The notes: generated by a model from the sequence alone, not told the origin. A stretch of DNA of 32,980 nucleotides from Gammaproteobacteria bacterium (GCA_029864465.1 JAOTTJ010000005.1:1-32980), one strand, 5' to 3'. Positions 1-7,241 are shown, counted from the first letter of the stretch. Numbers and translations are program-made.

Positions 1-2
1 AG

Positions 3-503
3 GTCTCTAGCTATATCGATTCCGGGGTTGCAGATAACGCGGATCTGATTCGCGACGGCCGTGGCTTTGTCTGCGCGGACCATGAAAATGGTTACTTCGT
101 CGGTCCGACGCTCTTCGACAACGTACGGCCTGGAATGCGTATCTATGACGAGGAGATCTTTGGGCCGGTGCTCAGCGTCGTCCGTGTCGCGAGCTTCGAT
201 GAGGCGCTCGAGCTCGTTAATGATCACGAATATGGCAACGGCGCGGCGATATTCAGCCGCGACGGTAATACGGTCAGGCAGTTCTGTGAGAACGTGCAGG
301 CCGGCATGGTCGGTGGGAACGTTCCGATACCGGTACCTATGGCATTTCACAGTTTCGGCGGATGGAAGCGCTCGCTGTTCGGTCCACTGCACGTGCATGG
401 CACGGACGGCGTCCGTTTTTACACGCGCAAGAAGACGATTACGGTGCGATGGCCGACCGACTCGAGAAGCAGCGCCGACTTTACCATGCCGACGATGGGC
501 TGA
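3..503 (+). CDS. mmsA: Methylmalonate-semialdehyde dehydrogenase (CoA-acylating), 3' part
   Basis: The frame is open from the first bases of the window, so the 5' part of the gene lies outside; the ATG at 135 used by the ORF track is internal. The translated part reads SSYIDSGVADNADLIRDGRG, then GYFVGPTLFDNV, EEIFGPVLSVVRV, GNGAAIFSRDG and NVPIPVPMAFHSFGGWKRS, ending near MPTMG. These are the C-terminal catalytic and oligomerisation motifs of the CoA-dependent methylmalonate-semialdehyde dehydrogenase branch of the aldehyde dehydrogenase superfamily. The enzyme oxidises methylmalonate or malonate semialdehyde to propionyl-CoA or acetyl-CoA in valine and beta-alanine/inositol breakdown, in the cytoplasm. 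The nucleophilic Cys and most of the NAD-binding domain are upstream and cannot be checked. The C-terminus matches the usual family end. Confidence 0.93.
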   Translation, partial: VSSYIDSGVADNADLIRDGRGFVCADHENGYFVGPTLFDNVRPGMRIYDEEIFGPVLSVVRVASFDEALELVNDHEYGNGAAIFSRDGNTVRQFCENVQAGMVGGNVPIPVPMAFHSFGGWKRSLFGPLHVHGTDGVRFYTRKKTITVRWPTDSRSSADFTMPTMG

Positions 504-548
504 TTGTCGATCAGAACAGTAGCTACAACAGAGGTCTATACTCGACAC

Positions 549-1172
549 ATGAATACTGCCGCAAGGGTTTGGCGCCACCCGCAAGTGCGCCGTGCGGTTA
601 CGACATTCTTGTTACTGGCCTTGGTTGCCTCGCCGGCGGCATGGGCCGAGAAGGCGTACCTTGCTGGCGGCTGTTTCTGGTGCATGGAATCCGACTTCGA
701 AGGCCTACCGGGCGTGCAAGACGTCGTTTCCGGCTTTACCGGTGGCACTGTCGAGAATCCGACCTACAACGGCAATCACACTGGCCATTACGAAGCCGTC
801 GAAATCACCTACGATCCCAGCATCGTCAGCTACCAGGATTTGTTGAATCATTACTGGGTCAATATCGATCCATTCGACGCGATCGGGCAATTCTGCGACA
901 AGGGCCCAAGCTATCGTGCTGCGATATTCGTTGCGACTCCAGAGGAGCGACGCCTCGCTGAGCAATCTAAGCAGAAAGTCCAAGCGATGTTTCCAGACGA
1001 ACAGGTGGTCACGGAAATTCTCGATGCGAGCATCTTCTATCCGATCACGGGCGACGAAAGTGCTCACCAGGACTACTACAAGAACAACCCTTTGCGCTAC
1101 AAGTTCTATCGCTATAGCTGCGGCCGCGATGCGCGCTTAGAGGAGATCTGGGGAGATCAAGCCACGCATTAG
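549..1172 (+). CDS. msrA: Peptide-methionine (S)-S-oxide reductase MsrA, exported form
   Basis: The protein reduces methionine-S-sulfoxide in oxidised proteins. The catalytic motif GCFWC follows immediately after a signal peptide (basic VWRHPQVRR, hydrophobic TFLLLALVASPAAWA, then EKAYLAGGCFWC), so it probably works in the periplasm. Further family motifs are GVQDVVSGFTGG, the GHYEAVEITYDP strand, FDAIGQFCDKGPSYR and SAHQDYY. A C-terminal Cys in YSCGRDARL is a likely resolving cysteine. I chose the ATG at 549 over the TTG at 504 because it gives a compact signal peptide; the longer start adds 15 residues of no clear use. At 207 residues it is of normal size. It follows mmsA by about 45 bp on the same strand, but no functional link is expected. 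Confidence 0.93.
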   Translation: MNTAARVWRHPQVRRAVTTFLLLALVASPAAWAEKAYLAGGCFWCMESDFEGLPGVQDVVSGFTGGTVENPTYNGNHTGHYEAVEITYDPSIVSYQDLLNHYWVNIDPFDAIGQFCDKGPSYRAAIFVATPEERRLAEQSKQKVQAMFPDEQVVTEILDASIFYPITGDESAHQDYYKNNPLRYKFYRYSCGRDARLEEIWGDQATH

Positions 1173-1251
1173 TTTGTTTCTTCAGTGCGCGCGGCTCGGG
1201 TGACGGTAAAGACCAAGTAAACCGAATCCAGTAGCTGGCGTTGCTGATGCC

Positions 1252-1269
1252 CGCTATTGGCCAATAGCG
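1252..1269. repeat. Perfect 18-bp palindrome (candidate operator)
   Basis: CGCTATTGGCCAATAGCG equals its own reverse complement over all 18 bases. It lies between the msrA stop and the start of the broken DUF2798 gene, about 110 bp upstream of the latter. The length and perfect two-fold symmetry fit a binding site for a dimeric regulator better than a terminator: there is no loop and no U-tract follows. The regulator is unknown and no second copy was noticed in the window. Confidence 0.4.
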
Positions 1270-1376
1270 CAAGCCGGTATCGAGTCTGGATAGAATTTGA
1301 GCATTAACTCCGCTGATCGACGGCCAGCGCGGCGAAGCATCCGGCGCCATTCTTCACTTAGCGGAGAACTATCGAA

Positions 1377-1634
1377 GTGAAAGTCAGAGTACACCGCGAT
1401 TTGCGTATGCTTGCATCGTGGGCCGGTCCCTTCGTGACACCGCTATTTCTCTCATTGTTCATGAGCGCGCTCGTGTCAATGATTGCCACTATTCAGGCGA
1501 TTTGAATCTCAGACGGTCTCATTGCTACCTGGAGTCGAGCCTGGCTCACGAGTTGGATGATCGCATTTTCAGTGCTGATGCTCGCGTTGCTGATCGTTAG
1601 ACGACTCGTTGCTGTAATCTGTCGTCCTGAATAG
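1377..1634 (+). pseudogene. DUF2798-family membrane protein interrupted by an in-frame TGA
   Basis: Reading from the GTG at 1377 (GGAG about 10 bases upstream) gives a protein of the DUF2798 pattern: FVTPLFLSLFMSALVSMIAT as the first membrane helix, then IQAI-stop-ISDGLIATWSRAWLTSW, then MIAFSVLMLALLIVRRLVA as the second helix, ending at TAG 1632-1634. DUF2798 proteins are small two-helix inner-membrane proteins of unknown function with an AW-x-x-SW segment before helix 2. The frame is open on both sides of one TGA (1503-1505), exactly at the loop between helices, so a single substitution is enough to explain the break. The ORF track misses it because the two halves are short; its 1418-1600 ORF is another frame of the same DNA. 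A base-calling error or readthrough are alternatives. The family assignment is from memory of the pattern. Confidence 0.6.
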
Positions 1635-2345
1635 CCTGGCACCAGATCGTATGCGTGACACCACAAGTCGTCGAATCGGGTACTGACGCGAGTGTCAGCT
1701 CCTGGCCGAGGCTGTGTGAATACGCTGATCTTCACCTCTACCAGAACCGCGCCATCAACCGCAACTACCTAAACAGCGTTGCCAAGTGGTAACGGGTCCT
1801 CTTCGGTCAAGCCCAGTCGGGCAGGCCAAGATTCGAGGCCGAGTCGGACTCTCATCGAGCGTGTGCTATCGCGTGAATGCGAAGTTACCTTGCCGACTGA
1901 GCCGATCAGATGTTCATTGACCGGCTTAGCCTCTCCTCCCGAGAGCCGTTCTAAAGCGTGAGCCAAATGCCGTCGCGCTTTCCTATGCCCGGACGGGCGG
2001 TCGCGAAGAGGAAGTCGGCGTTGAGCGGCGCCTAAGCTGCGATCGGCGGAGGTCGCTTCGTCTCCGGAACTTGCCATAACGGTTACCTCAGTTCCCGAAA
2101 CGAACGCCTTGATTTTGGCGGGCCGTGCCGGGTCGGACTCGCGGCCGTCGGATTCGCCTCTCACCTGTTGGCTGATGCGCAGGTATTCTCTCATGCTACG
2201 GAAATCACCACCGTCGCCATCGAGCGACAGCGCGCACTGGTAGAGAGTCTCGGCGTAGACTTAGTCTAATGGCAATTCACGATCAGCTCATGTTCGCGTC
2301 GCGGTTCAGTTTGGCAAATTTTGCTACTGAGAATATTTAGCATTT
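1635..2345. other. 711-bp stretch without a convincing gene
   Basis: No frame here gives a protein I recognise. The longest ORF (minus, 1769-2194) has low-complexity Arg/Ser-rich composition and no motif. In the plus strand, about 2125-2273 reads ATEITTVAIERQRALVESLG and stops at TAA. This resembles the NAD(P)-binding region of zinc-type (MDR) dehydrogenases, in which a Thr/Ser-rich turn is followed by a helix and an SLGAD motif. It may be a scrap of a decayed dehydrogenase gene, but the match is weak. The last 70 bases before 2346 are AT-rich and probably hold the promoter of the next gene. The stretch looks like decayed DNA. Confidence 0.35.
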
Positions 2346-3662
2346 ATGGACACTGACCTCTTAGCCTTTGCTATCTACGGGACGCCCTTCGCGCTGATCC
2401 TGCTGCTCTACATCCGAAAGCATCGGCGACAACAACGAGTGAGCGTGGAAACTTTTGCAGAAAGTCAAGAAGCTGGCCTTCTCGATCCCGCGTCCTTACA
2501 CCCGGTTATCAATCTCAATAGGTGTATTGGGTGCGGGTCTTGCGTGGCGGCCTGTCCAGAAATGCCTAAGCATCAGGTCCTCGGGCTGGTGAGGCGAAAG
2601 GCAAAACTGATTAGCCCCACTGACTGCATCGGTCACGGAGCCTGCAAAACCGCGTGTCCGGTCGATGCCATCACTCTGGTCTTCGGAACCGAGCGTCGCG
2701 GCGTCGATATCCCGAACATAAGGCCAAACTTTGAGACCAATGTTCCTGGAATTTTTATCGCCGGTGAGTTGGGCGGCATGGGTCTTATCCGAAACGCCAT
2801 CGAACAGGGCCGGCAAGCCATGGAATGCATCGTCGAGAAAGTGGATGGGACCCGCAACGGCTGTTTGGACGTCGTCATCGTTGGTGCCGGACCAGCGGGT
2901 ATCGCAGCATCGCTCGCCGCCAAGCAGCACAAACTAAACTTCGTCACGATGGACCAAGATTCGCTCGGCGGAACTGTGGCTAGTTTTCCACGCCGGAAAT
3001 TGGTTATGACGTCGCCGGCAACGTTACCGTTAGTGGGGAAGATGAAGTTCAGGGAAACAACGAAAGAAACGTTGCTGGCGTATTGGCAAGATATAGTAAA
3101 ACGCACTGATCTGAAGATTAGCTTCCAAGAAAGGCTGGAGTCTATCAATAGACACAACGGCAGTTTCAATGTGGTCACAAATCAGAACCAATACGCCGCA
3201 CACGCAGTATTACTGGCAATCGGCCGGCGCGGGACTCCACGAAAACTCGGTGTACCGGGGGAGGAACTATCCAAGGTCACGTATCGATTGATAGACCCGG
3301 AGCAATACAGCAGTTTGAAAGTGCTCGTTGTTGGCGGCGGCGACAGTGCCCTCGAATGCGCGTTGATGCTCAGCGAGCAACCCGGAACAACGGTTACTCT
3401 CTCGTATAGATCGCAAGCATTTTCACGTGCAAAGAAGAAGAACAGACTGAAACTCGAGAATGCCGGTCGCGAAGGCCGCATTGAGATTCTGCTCGAATCT
3501 AACGTTAAATCCATCGCCGAGGAGTATGTTGAGATTGAACAAAAGGGCCAGCTACTGCGCATTGCAAACGATGCGATCATCATAAGCGCCGGAGGCATAC
3601 TGCCCACGGGATTTCTGAAGGAACTAGGTATTGAGATAGAAACCAAACACGGGACTGCCTAG
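2346..3662 (+). CDS. Membrane-anchored ferredoxin-flavoprotein oxidoreductase (thioredoxin reductase-like fold, permuted motif order)
   Basis: A 438-residue protein. Residues 5-24 form one N-terminal membrane helix with a basic cytoplasmic edge (RKHRRQQR). Residues 60-104 hold a two-cluster ferredoxin domain: C60-IGC-GSC-VAAC is canonical, while the second site reads C94-IGHGAC-KTAC, with His97 where the second Cys is expected. Then VPGIFIAGELGG (about 133-144), which resembles the motif that normally ends FAD/NAD(P)H disulfide reductases, comes before the FAD Rossmann motif VIVGAGPAG (about 177-185). LLAIGRRG follows, then the NAD(P)H motif VVGGGDSALE (about 328-337) and ISAGG near the end. 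The redox-active CxxC of thioredoxin reductase is absent, so it is not a thioredoxin reductase. It probably passes electrons from NAD(P)H through FAD and FeS to a partner. The globin gene 75 bp downstream is the obvious candidate. The ATG has only a weak ribosome site. Confidence 0.8.
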   Translation: MDTDLLAFAIYGTPFALILLLYIRKHRRQQRVSVETFAESQEAGLLDPASLHPVINLNRCIGCGSCVAACPEMPKHQVLGLVRRKAKLISPTDCIGHGACKTACPVDAITLVFGTERRGVDIPNIRPNFETNVPGIFIAGELGGMGLIRNAIEQGRQAMECIVEKVDGTRNGCLDVVIVGAGPAGIAASLAAKQHKLNFVTMDQDSLGGTVASFPRRKLVMTSPATLPLVGKMKFRETTKETLLAYWQDIVKRTDLKISFQERLESINRHNGSFNVVTNQNQYAAHAVLLAIGRRGTPRKLGVPGEELSKVTYRLIDPEQYSSLKVLVVGGGDSALECALMLSEQPGTTVTLSYRSQAFSRAKKKNRLKLENAGREGRIEILLESNVKSIAEEYVEIEQKGQLLRIANDAIIISAGGILPTGFLKELGIEIETKHGTA

Positions 3663-3736
3663 TACCTGAGACGCAAAGGCCCAGCCCTGATTAACTGTCT
3701 CCGTAGCCGATAGGAATCGATTCAAGAGGTAGAAAT

Positions 3737-4525
3737 ATGCCGCATACACAATTGATGGAGGAGCGTCTTAGGTTCCTGCAAATCGATCACAATACCTTGT
3801 CGGAGCTACGACAAGCCAAAGAATTTCTCGAACCGGCAATGGACGAATTGTTGGATCGATTCTACTCGCACTTACTCGGGGAACCCGATCTACGAGCGCT
3901 CTTTGCCGATGAAGACGCAATCGATCGCGCCCGTTCAGCGCAAAAGAATCATTGGCTCAAGACACTGTTCGAAGGCAAGTTTGACAACACGTACTTTGAG
4001 AAGGCGGGTCAGATCGGTCGCGCTCATTTCCGCGTAGGCCTGACACCAAATTGGTATATCGCCGGCTATTGCCAGATGCTCGGTCAGTTTATTGAGCTGA
4101 TTTCAAACGAATACTCCAACAGAGGCAAGCCAGCAACTCAGATTATCCAGGCGGTCAGTAGAGCCATATTTCTCGACATCGATTTGGTCATCCACTGCTA
4201 TCTCGATGCTAAAGACAGCTATATGCGACAGATTTTGCGCCACGCGACCGAGTTCACGGCCGATGTGACGGCACTTGGTGATGAACTAAGCGCTTCGGCG
4301 ACACAGATTAATGCCACCGCTGAAACGTTGTCGGCACACGCGGGCAACGCAGCTGAGCAAATAAGCGAGTTACTAGCGCAAGCCGCACAATTGACCCGCC
4401 AGACGGAGCAGCTAGATGCGCGCCTCAAGGAGCTGCAGTTCCGCGACAAACTATACATTGACGAGAGCACTCCGGAGTCTGGAACGATTTCGCGCTTGAA
4501 GGCTCTAGTATTGGGCAAGAAGTAA
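3737..4525 (+). CDS. Protoglobin (globin-coupled sensor type) with a short transducer-like coiled coil
   Basis: Residues about 10-160 form a globin of the sensor/protoglobin family. Tyr43 in LLDRFYSHL is the expected distal B10 tyrosine. His97 in IGRAHFRVGLTPNWYIAGY is the proximal haem ligand in the family's H-x-R-x-GL-x-P-x-WY-I pattern. The remainder (about 165-262) is coiled coil of the chemoreceptor kind (SASATQINATAETLSAHAGN, then EQISELLAQAAQLTRQTEQL). It is only about 95 residues long and lacks the methyl-accepting hairpin tip, and there is no GGDEF, kinase or other output domain. It probably binds O2, NO or CO in the cytoplasm and signals by protein contact, or acts as an enzyme. AGAGGT lies 7 bases before the ATG. 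It follows the FeS-flavoprotein by 75 bp on the same strand, likely one transcript. Signalling versus NO/O2 chemistry cannot be decided from sequence. Confidence 0.85.
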   Translation: MPHTQLMEERLRFLQIDHNTLSELRQAKEFLEPAMDELLDRFYSHLLGEPDLRALFADEDAIDRARSAQKNHWLKTLFEGKFDNTYFEKAGQIGRAHFRVGLTPNWYIAGYCQMLGQFIELISNEYSNRGKPATQIIQAVSRAIFLDIDLVIHCYLDAKDSYMRQILRHATEFTADVTALGDELSASATQINATAETLSAHAGNAAEQISELLAQAAQLTRQTEQLDARLKELQFRDKLYIDESTPESGTISRLKALVLGKK

Positions 4526-4678
4526 TGTCACAAAAACTGCTGTGCGCGGCGTCTATGTCATGCAGGCTTCGACCCTAATAGGTCACGCTGAATCGCGTCC
4601 AATCAGGCTGTACTGGAACTTTCTAGGAAGGTTTCGTCAGGTAGCGGCTATAACTAGCGGCAGCAGGCGTTCATCGTC

Positions 4679-4885
4679 GCAGCTGATCTGCTCCCCTTTT
4701 TTGGCGTGATGAAACGAGAGCGAGTGAACCGTGTGCGCTACCGAAATCGAGACGAAGCTCGAGCGGATATATTTGAATACTTTGAGTGTTTTTATAATCG
4801 GAAACGCCGTCATGGCTATCTTGGCAATATCAGCCCGGCGGCGCTCGAGAAGCGAGTAGCCGGTCGATGCGAAACGGTCCATTGA
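4679..4885 (+). pseudogene. IS3-family transposase (OrfB) C-terminal remnant
   Basis: The frame through the ATG at 4709 reads PFFGVMKRERVNRVRYRN, then ADIFEYFECFYNRKRRHGYL and ISPAALEKR before TGA. This is the end of the IS3-family rve integrase: the basic LKRERV segment, the EYIE-x-FYN-x-RRH motif and the SP-x-x-(F/Y)E close. Only the last 60-70 residues remain. An in-frame stop lies just upstream (4655-4657), and the DDE catalytic residues and OrfA are gone, so it cannot be active. The minus-strand ORF 4637-4882 in the track is its antisense shadow. It marks past insertion in this accessory stretch. Confidence 0.85.
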
Positions 4886-4943
4886 CGCGTTACAAAACCA
4901 TCTGGCCGAAAGCAGACATTCAATCAGAAGCCGGATGGGCGAT

Positions 4944-4962
4944 ATTTGAGCGGCAGCTTCCG
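4944..4962 (+). repeat. Dispersed short repeat, copy 1
   Basis: ATTTGAGCGGCAGCTTCCG matches 5648-5666 (ATTTGAACGGCAGCTTTCG) at 17 of 19 positions. Both copies lie in non-coding DNA on the same strand and about 0.7 kb apart, flanking the 5067-5552 gene. Copy 1 is preceded by GCCGAAAGCAGACATTCA, which looks partly complementary to the core and may form a long-range stem. Confidence 0.45.
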
Positions 4963-5066
4963 ACCCATTAGAGACACGTTAATTGTGTGGGGAGTTTACC
5001 GAGGCTTGTAAGAGTTTCTGTAACGGCTGGAAATGGCGAGAGGCGTAGTTCTGAATAACAATCACA

Positions 5067-5552
5067 GTGTTAGCCGGAAAAACTAATTTTCGCGCTCATA
5101 AGTGGGGCCGTTTCGTCGTCACCTTAGCCCTCTTTCTGCTTTGGTCGAGTGCGGCCCATGCACAGAGGATCCCCTTGATCCTTGTTGGGGTGGCTGGTAC
5201 CAGCCTCCTTGCACCGTTTGTTGCTGTGCCGGTCAAAGTTGTGATCCTCCGTCTGCTTACCGCTAAGGCTGGGGCCTCTCGTTTGTGGTTTATCAGTGCA
5301 ATCGAATGGGTGCTTTGGTTCCCAGTGACTGTGATCGCGGTTGTATCCAGCGGTCCATTCGCTGTGCCGCTCGTCGTCCCGTTACTGCTGGCCACGGCAG
5401 TTTGGCTGCATAGAGAACGCGTGGATAACGCTTCATGGGGCTCTGCGCTACTTTTGTCCCTCCCCACACCGATTCTGGCGGTTGCGATACCGTCTCTAGC
5501 CTTTGTCTCAGCCCCCTTGCTGGAAGACTACCTTCCGACTTGGCTCCTTTAG
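5067..5552 (+). CDS. Hypothetical inner-membrane protein, 161 aa
   Basis: I do not recognise the family. The N-terminus has a signal-like segment (WGRFVVTLALFLLWSSAAHA) followed by a hydrophobic stretch RIPLILVGVAGTSLLAPFVA, and two or three more predicted helices (IEWVLWFPVTVIAVVSSG, FAVPLVVPLLLATAVWL, LLLSLPTPILAVAIPSLAFV). The end is LPTWLL. It is therefore probably an integral membrane protein with four to five helices. The start in the track is a GTG with no good ribosome site; a start further in cannot be excluded. It stands alone between two copies of a short repeat, downstream of the IS remnant, which suggests accessory DNA. Confidence 0.55.
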   Translation: MLAGKTNFRAHKWGRFVVTLALFLLWSSAAHAQRIPLILVGVAGTSLLAPFVAVPVKVVILRLLTAKAGASRLWFISAIEWVLWFPVTVIAVVSSGPFAVPLVVPLLLATAVWLHRERVDNASWGSALLLSLPTPILAVAIPSLAFVSAPLLEDYLPTWLL

Positions 5553-5647
5553 CAGCGTGAGGACGGAACGCCAGGTAAGGGTTGGCTTGGCCGGGAATGC
5601 CGCCTTCTGGCCGATTGGCGCCATAGCGCCCGCCTGAATTCGAGCAG

Positions 5648-5674
5648 ATTTGAACGGCAGCTTTCGGGGGGGGG
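5648..5674 (+). repeat. Dispersed short repeat, copy 2, running into a G9 tract
   Basis: ATTTGAACGGCAGCTTTCG is the partner of 4944-4962. It ends in nine consecutive G residues (5666-5674), an unusual homopolymer for this window and a likely slippage site. It lies in the gap between two small membrane protein genes and not in a supported reading frame. Confidence 0.45.
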
Positions 5675-5768
5675 CTGAAATCGGGCGGAAACGTGACGGG
5701 TCTCGCAGTGGCCCTTGGCTAGTTGCACTTAACGTGATCAAGCATGTGTTCTTCCCTGAGTGCCTCAA

Positions 5769-5966
5769 ATGCTCAAGATATGGTTATCCTCGAGGCTATA
5801 CCGGCTTCTTCCTCTCGTTTATCTTCTGTCCGGCTCGCTGATGCTCGCCCTGTTCGGCAACCAACCTTTGGGCCGTCTTAGCGGGTTATTGTTATGCGCT
5901 GCAGCGGTTTTGGTTTGGGTGTTGAGATTTCACGCGCGTAGTAAAACTTCTGCTCGTCGCCGATGA
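5769..5966 (+). CDS. Small hypothetical membrane protein, about 65 aa
   Basis: The protein begins MLKIWLSSRLYRLLPLVYLL (or MPQ earlier, from a GTG at 5760) and has two closely spaced hydrophobic segments, RLLPLVYLLSGSLMLALFG and LSGLLLCAAAVLVWVL, then a basic tail HARSKTSARRR. This two-helix layout with a positive C-terminal tail is common for small inner-membrane proteins of unknown function. I cannot name a family. The ATG at 5769 is preferred because it is the first ATG; no strong ribosome site supports either start. The overlapping ORF 5650-5841 in another frame has no such structure. Confidence 0.45.
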   Translation: MLKIWLSSRLYRLLPLVYLLSGSLMLALFGNQPLGRLSGLLLCAAAVLVWVLRFHARSKTSARRR

Positions 5967-6170
5967 GTCCCTGCCTGGTCGAAACGACCTATCCCCTTAA
6001 ACCGGCTGGACATGCATAGAAAACCAACGTAAACAAAGCGACGCCGTAGCAATGCGACCCCGAGGTTGCCCGGCGCTGTGTTTCTCGATGAAATCTGCCA
6101 GGCGAACTATGCTATTTTCGATGTCCGCGCATGACCGCGGTAGCGTCTGGCAGGGCAGAGGAGACAGGCA

Positions 6171-7241
6171 GTGACCGTAAGGACGAGGCTCGAACAAATG
6201 GTTGGAGACTGCGTCAGTTTCGCTGTCGTTGGGTTTCTGTTCGTAGCTTCGGCGCAGGGTCATCACAGTGACGCGGGGCTAGATATGGAGTCGGTCGTCA
6301 TGCTCGAAGGGACTATCACCGAGTATAGTTGGCGGAACCCACACATCTATTTCACGGTCGAGACAACGGACGATCGTGGCGAACGCGTCGAGTGGTTGGT
6401 GCAAACCAGTCCAATCATCTCGGCGACCCGTCGAGGTTGGACGCGCGAGTCGTTAGCGATCGGGGAGCGCGTATTTGTCGAGGCTCACCCCGCTAGGGAT
6501 GGCCGACCGTATGCACTGCTGTACGCGATCGAGAAGGAGGGCGGCATCGTGTTGGGTACGGCAGCGAGGCCTGCGAGCGATCGTCCTGCCGAGCCTGAGA
6601 GTACGGCCAGCACCACCACGCTGGCTGGGATCTGGATGGCAGACCGTACAGAGCTCGTCAGCTACCCGGGCGGATTCGACGGCTTCTTCCACGCTCACTT
6701 GCAGCTGACCGAGGAGGGTGCGGCAGCCCAGGCCGCATACGACCCGCTATCGGCTGAGAACCCGGAGTCCAAATGCATCGGGCGTCCAACGCCCGCGATG
6801 ATCGTATCCAGCGATCTGTTTCCAATGCAGATCGAGATCGATGAGTCCGAAGACATCATCATGATTCGTAGTGGGTTCTGGGACGAGGAGCGCACGGTAT
6901 TCATGGATGGCCGCATGCACCCCGAGCCCAACGAGCGCTCACTCAGCGGCCACTCGATCGGCAGGTGGGAGGGCGAGACGTTGGTTGTGGATACGACGAA
7001 TTTCGCAGATCATCGTTCGCCTTATCAGATTGGTGTGCCCTCGGGATCTGGGAAGCATGTCGTGGAGCGATACCGGCTCAACGACGAGGGTACGCGCATT
7101 ATCGTGGACTTCATGCTCGAGGACCCGCAATTCTTGTCCGAGCCCGTCAACCACTCCCGCGAGTTGGTCTACTCGCCGCATCTAGAGATCCTGCCATACA
7201 ACTGCGATATGGATTCGACGAGTCGCTTTCTGCGTCCATAG
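6171..7241 (+). CDS. Secreted DUF6152-type protein with a second conserved C-terminal domain
   Basis: A GTG start with GGAG about 8 bases upstream precedes a signal peptide (CVSFAVVGFLFVASAQG), so the mature protein begins HHSDAGLDMES. Residues about 30-125 follow the DUF6152 pattern: HH near the mature N-terminus, then LEGTITEYSWRNPHIYF, and a VFVEAHPARDG-type strand. Such proteins resemble small beta-barrel domains whose role is unknown. After a Pro/Ser/Thr linker, residues about 150-356 belong to another family often found in environmental proteobacteria, with FMDGRMHPEP, GHSIGRWEGETLVVDTTNF, HVVERYRL and FMLEDPQFLSEP. The two parts are fused here. The protein is probably periplasmic. It stands alone and its substrate or partner cannot be read from context. 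Confidence 0.7.
   Translation: MTVRTRLEQMVGDCVSFAVVGFLFVASAQGHHSDAGLDMESVVMLEGTITEYSWRNPHIYFTVETTDDRGERVEWLVQTSPIISATRRGWTRESLAIGERVFVEAHPARDGRPYALLYAIEKEGGIVLGTAARPASDRPAEPESTASTTTLAGIWMADRTELVSYPGGFDGFFHAHLQLTEEGAAAQAAYDPLSAENPESKCIGRPTPAMIVSSDLFPMQIEIDESEDIIMIRSGFWDEERTVFMDGRMHPEPNERSLSGHSIGRWEGETLVVDTTNFADHRSPYQIGVPSGSGKHVVERYRLNDEGTRIIVDFMLEDPQFLSEPVNHSRELVYSPHLEILPYNCDMDSTSRFLRP

Larger units (their letters stand above)
4526..5066. other. Gene-poor stretch carrying an IS3 remnant
   Basis: Apart from the transposase fragment at about 4679-4885, I see no gene. The right part (4886-5066) contains GCCGAAAGCAGACATTCA and ATTTGAGCGGCAGCTTCCG. The latter has a close second copy at 5648-5666, so it is probably part of a dispersed intergenic repeat. 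No terminator with a clear U-tract follows the globin gene. Confidence 0.4.

Noticed and set aside
1769-2194. 141-aa minus-strand ORF as a gene
   Set aside because: Biased Arg/Ser/Gly composition, no motif, no ribosome site; it lies in decayed DNA.
4637-4882. 81-aa minus-strand ORF
   Set aside because: It is the antisense of the IS3 transposase remnant.
4526-5966. Integron cassette array with attC sites
   Set aside because: Two small membrane protein genes and repeats suggested cassettes, but I found no paired GTTRRRY/RYYYAAC ends and no integrase.
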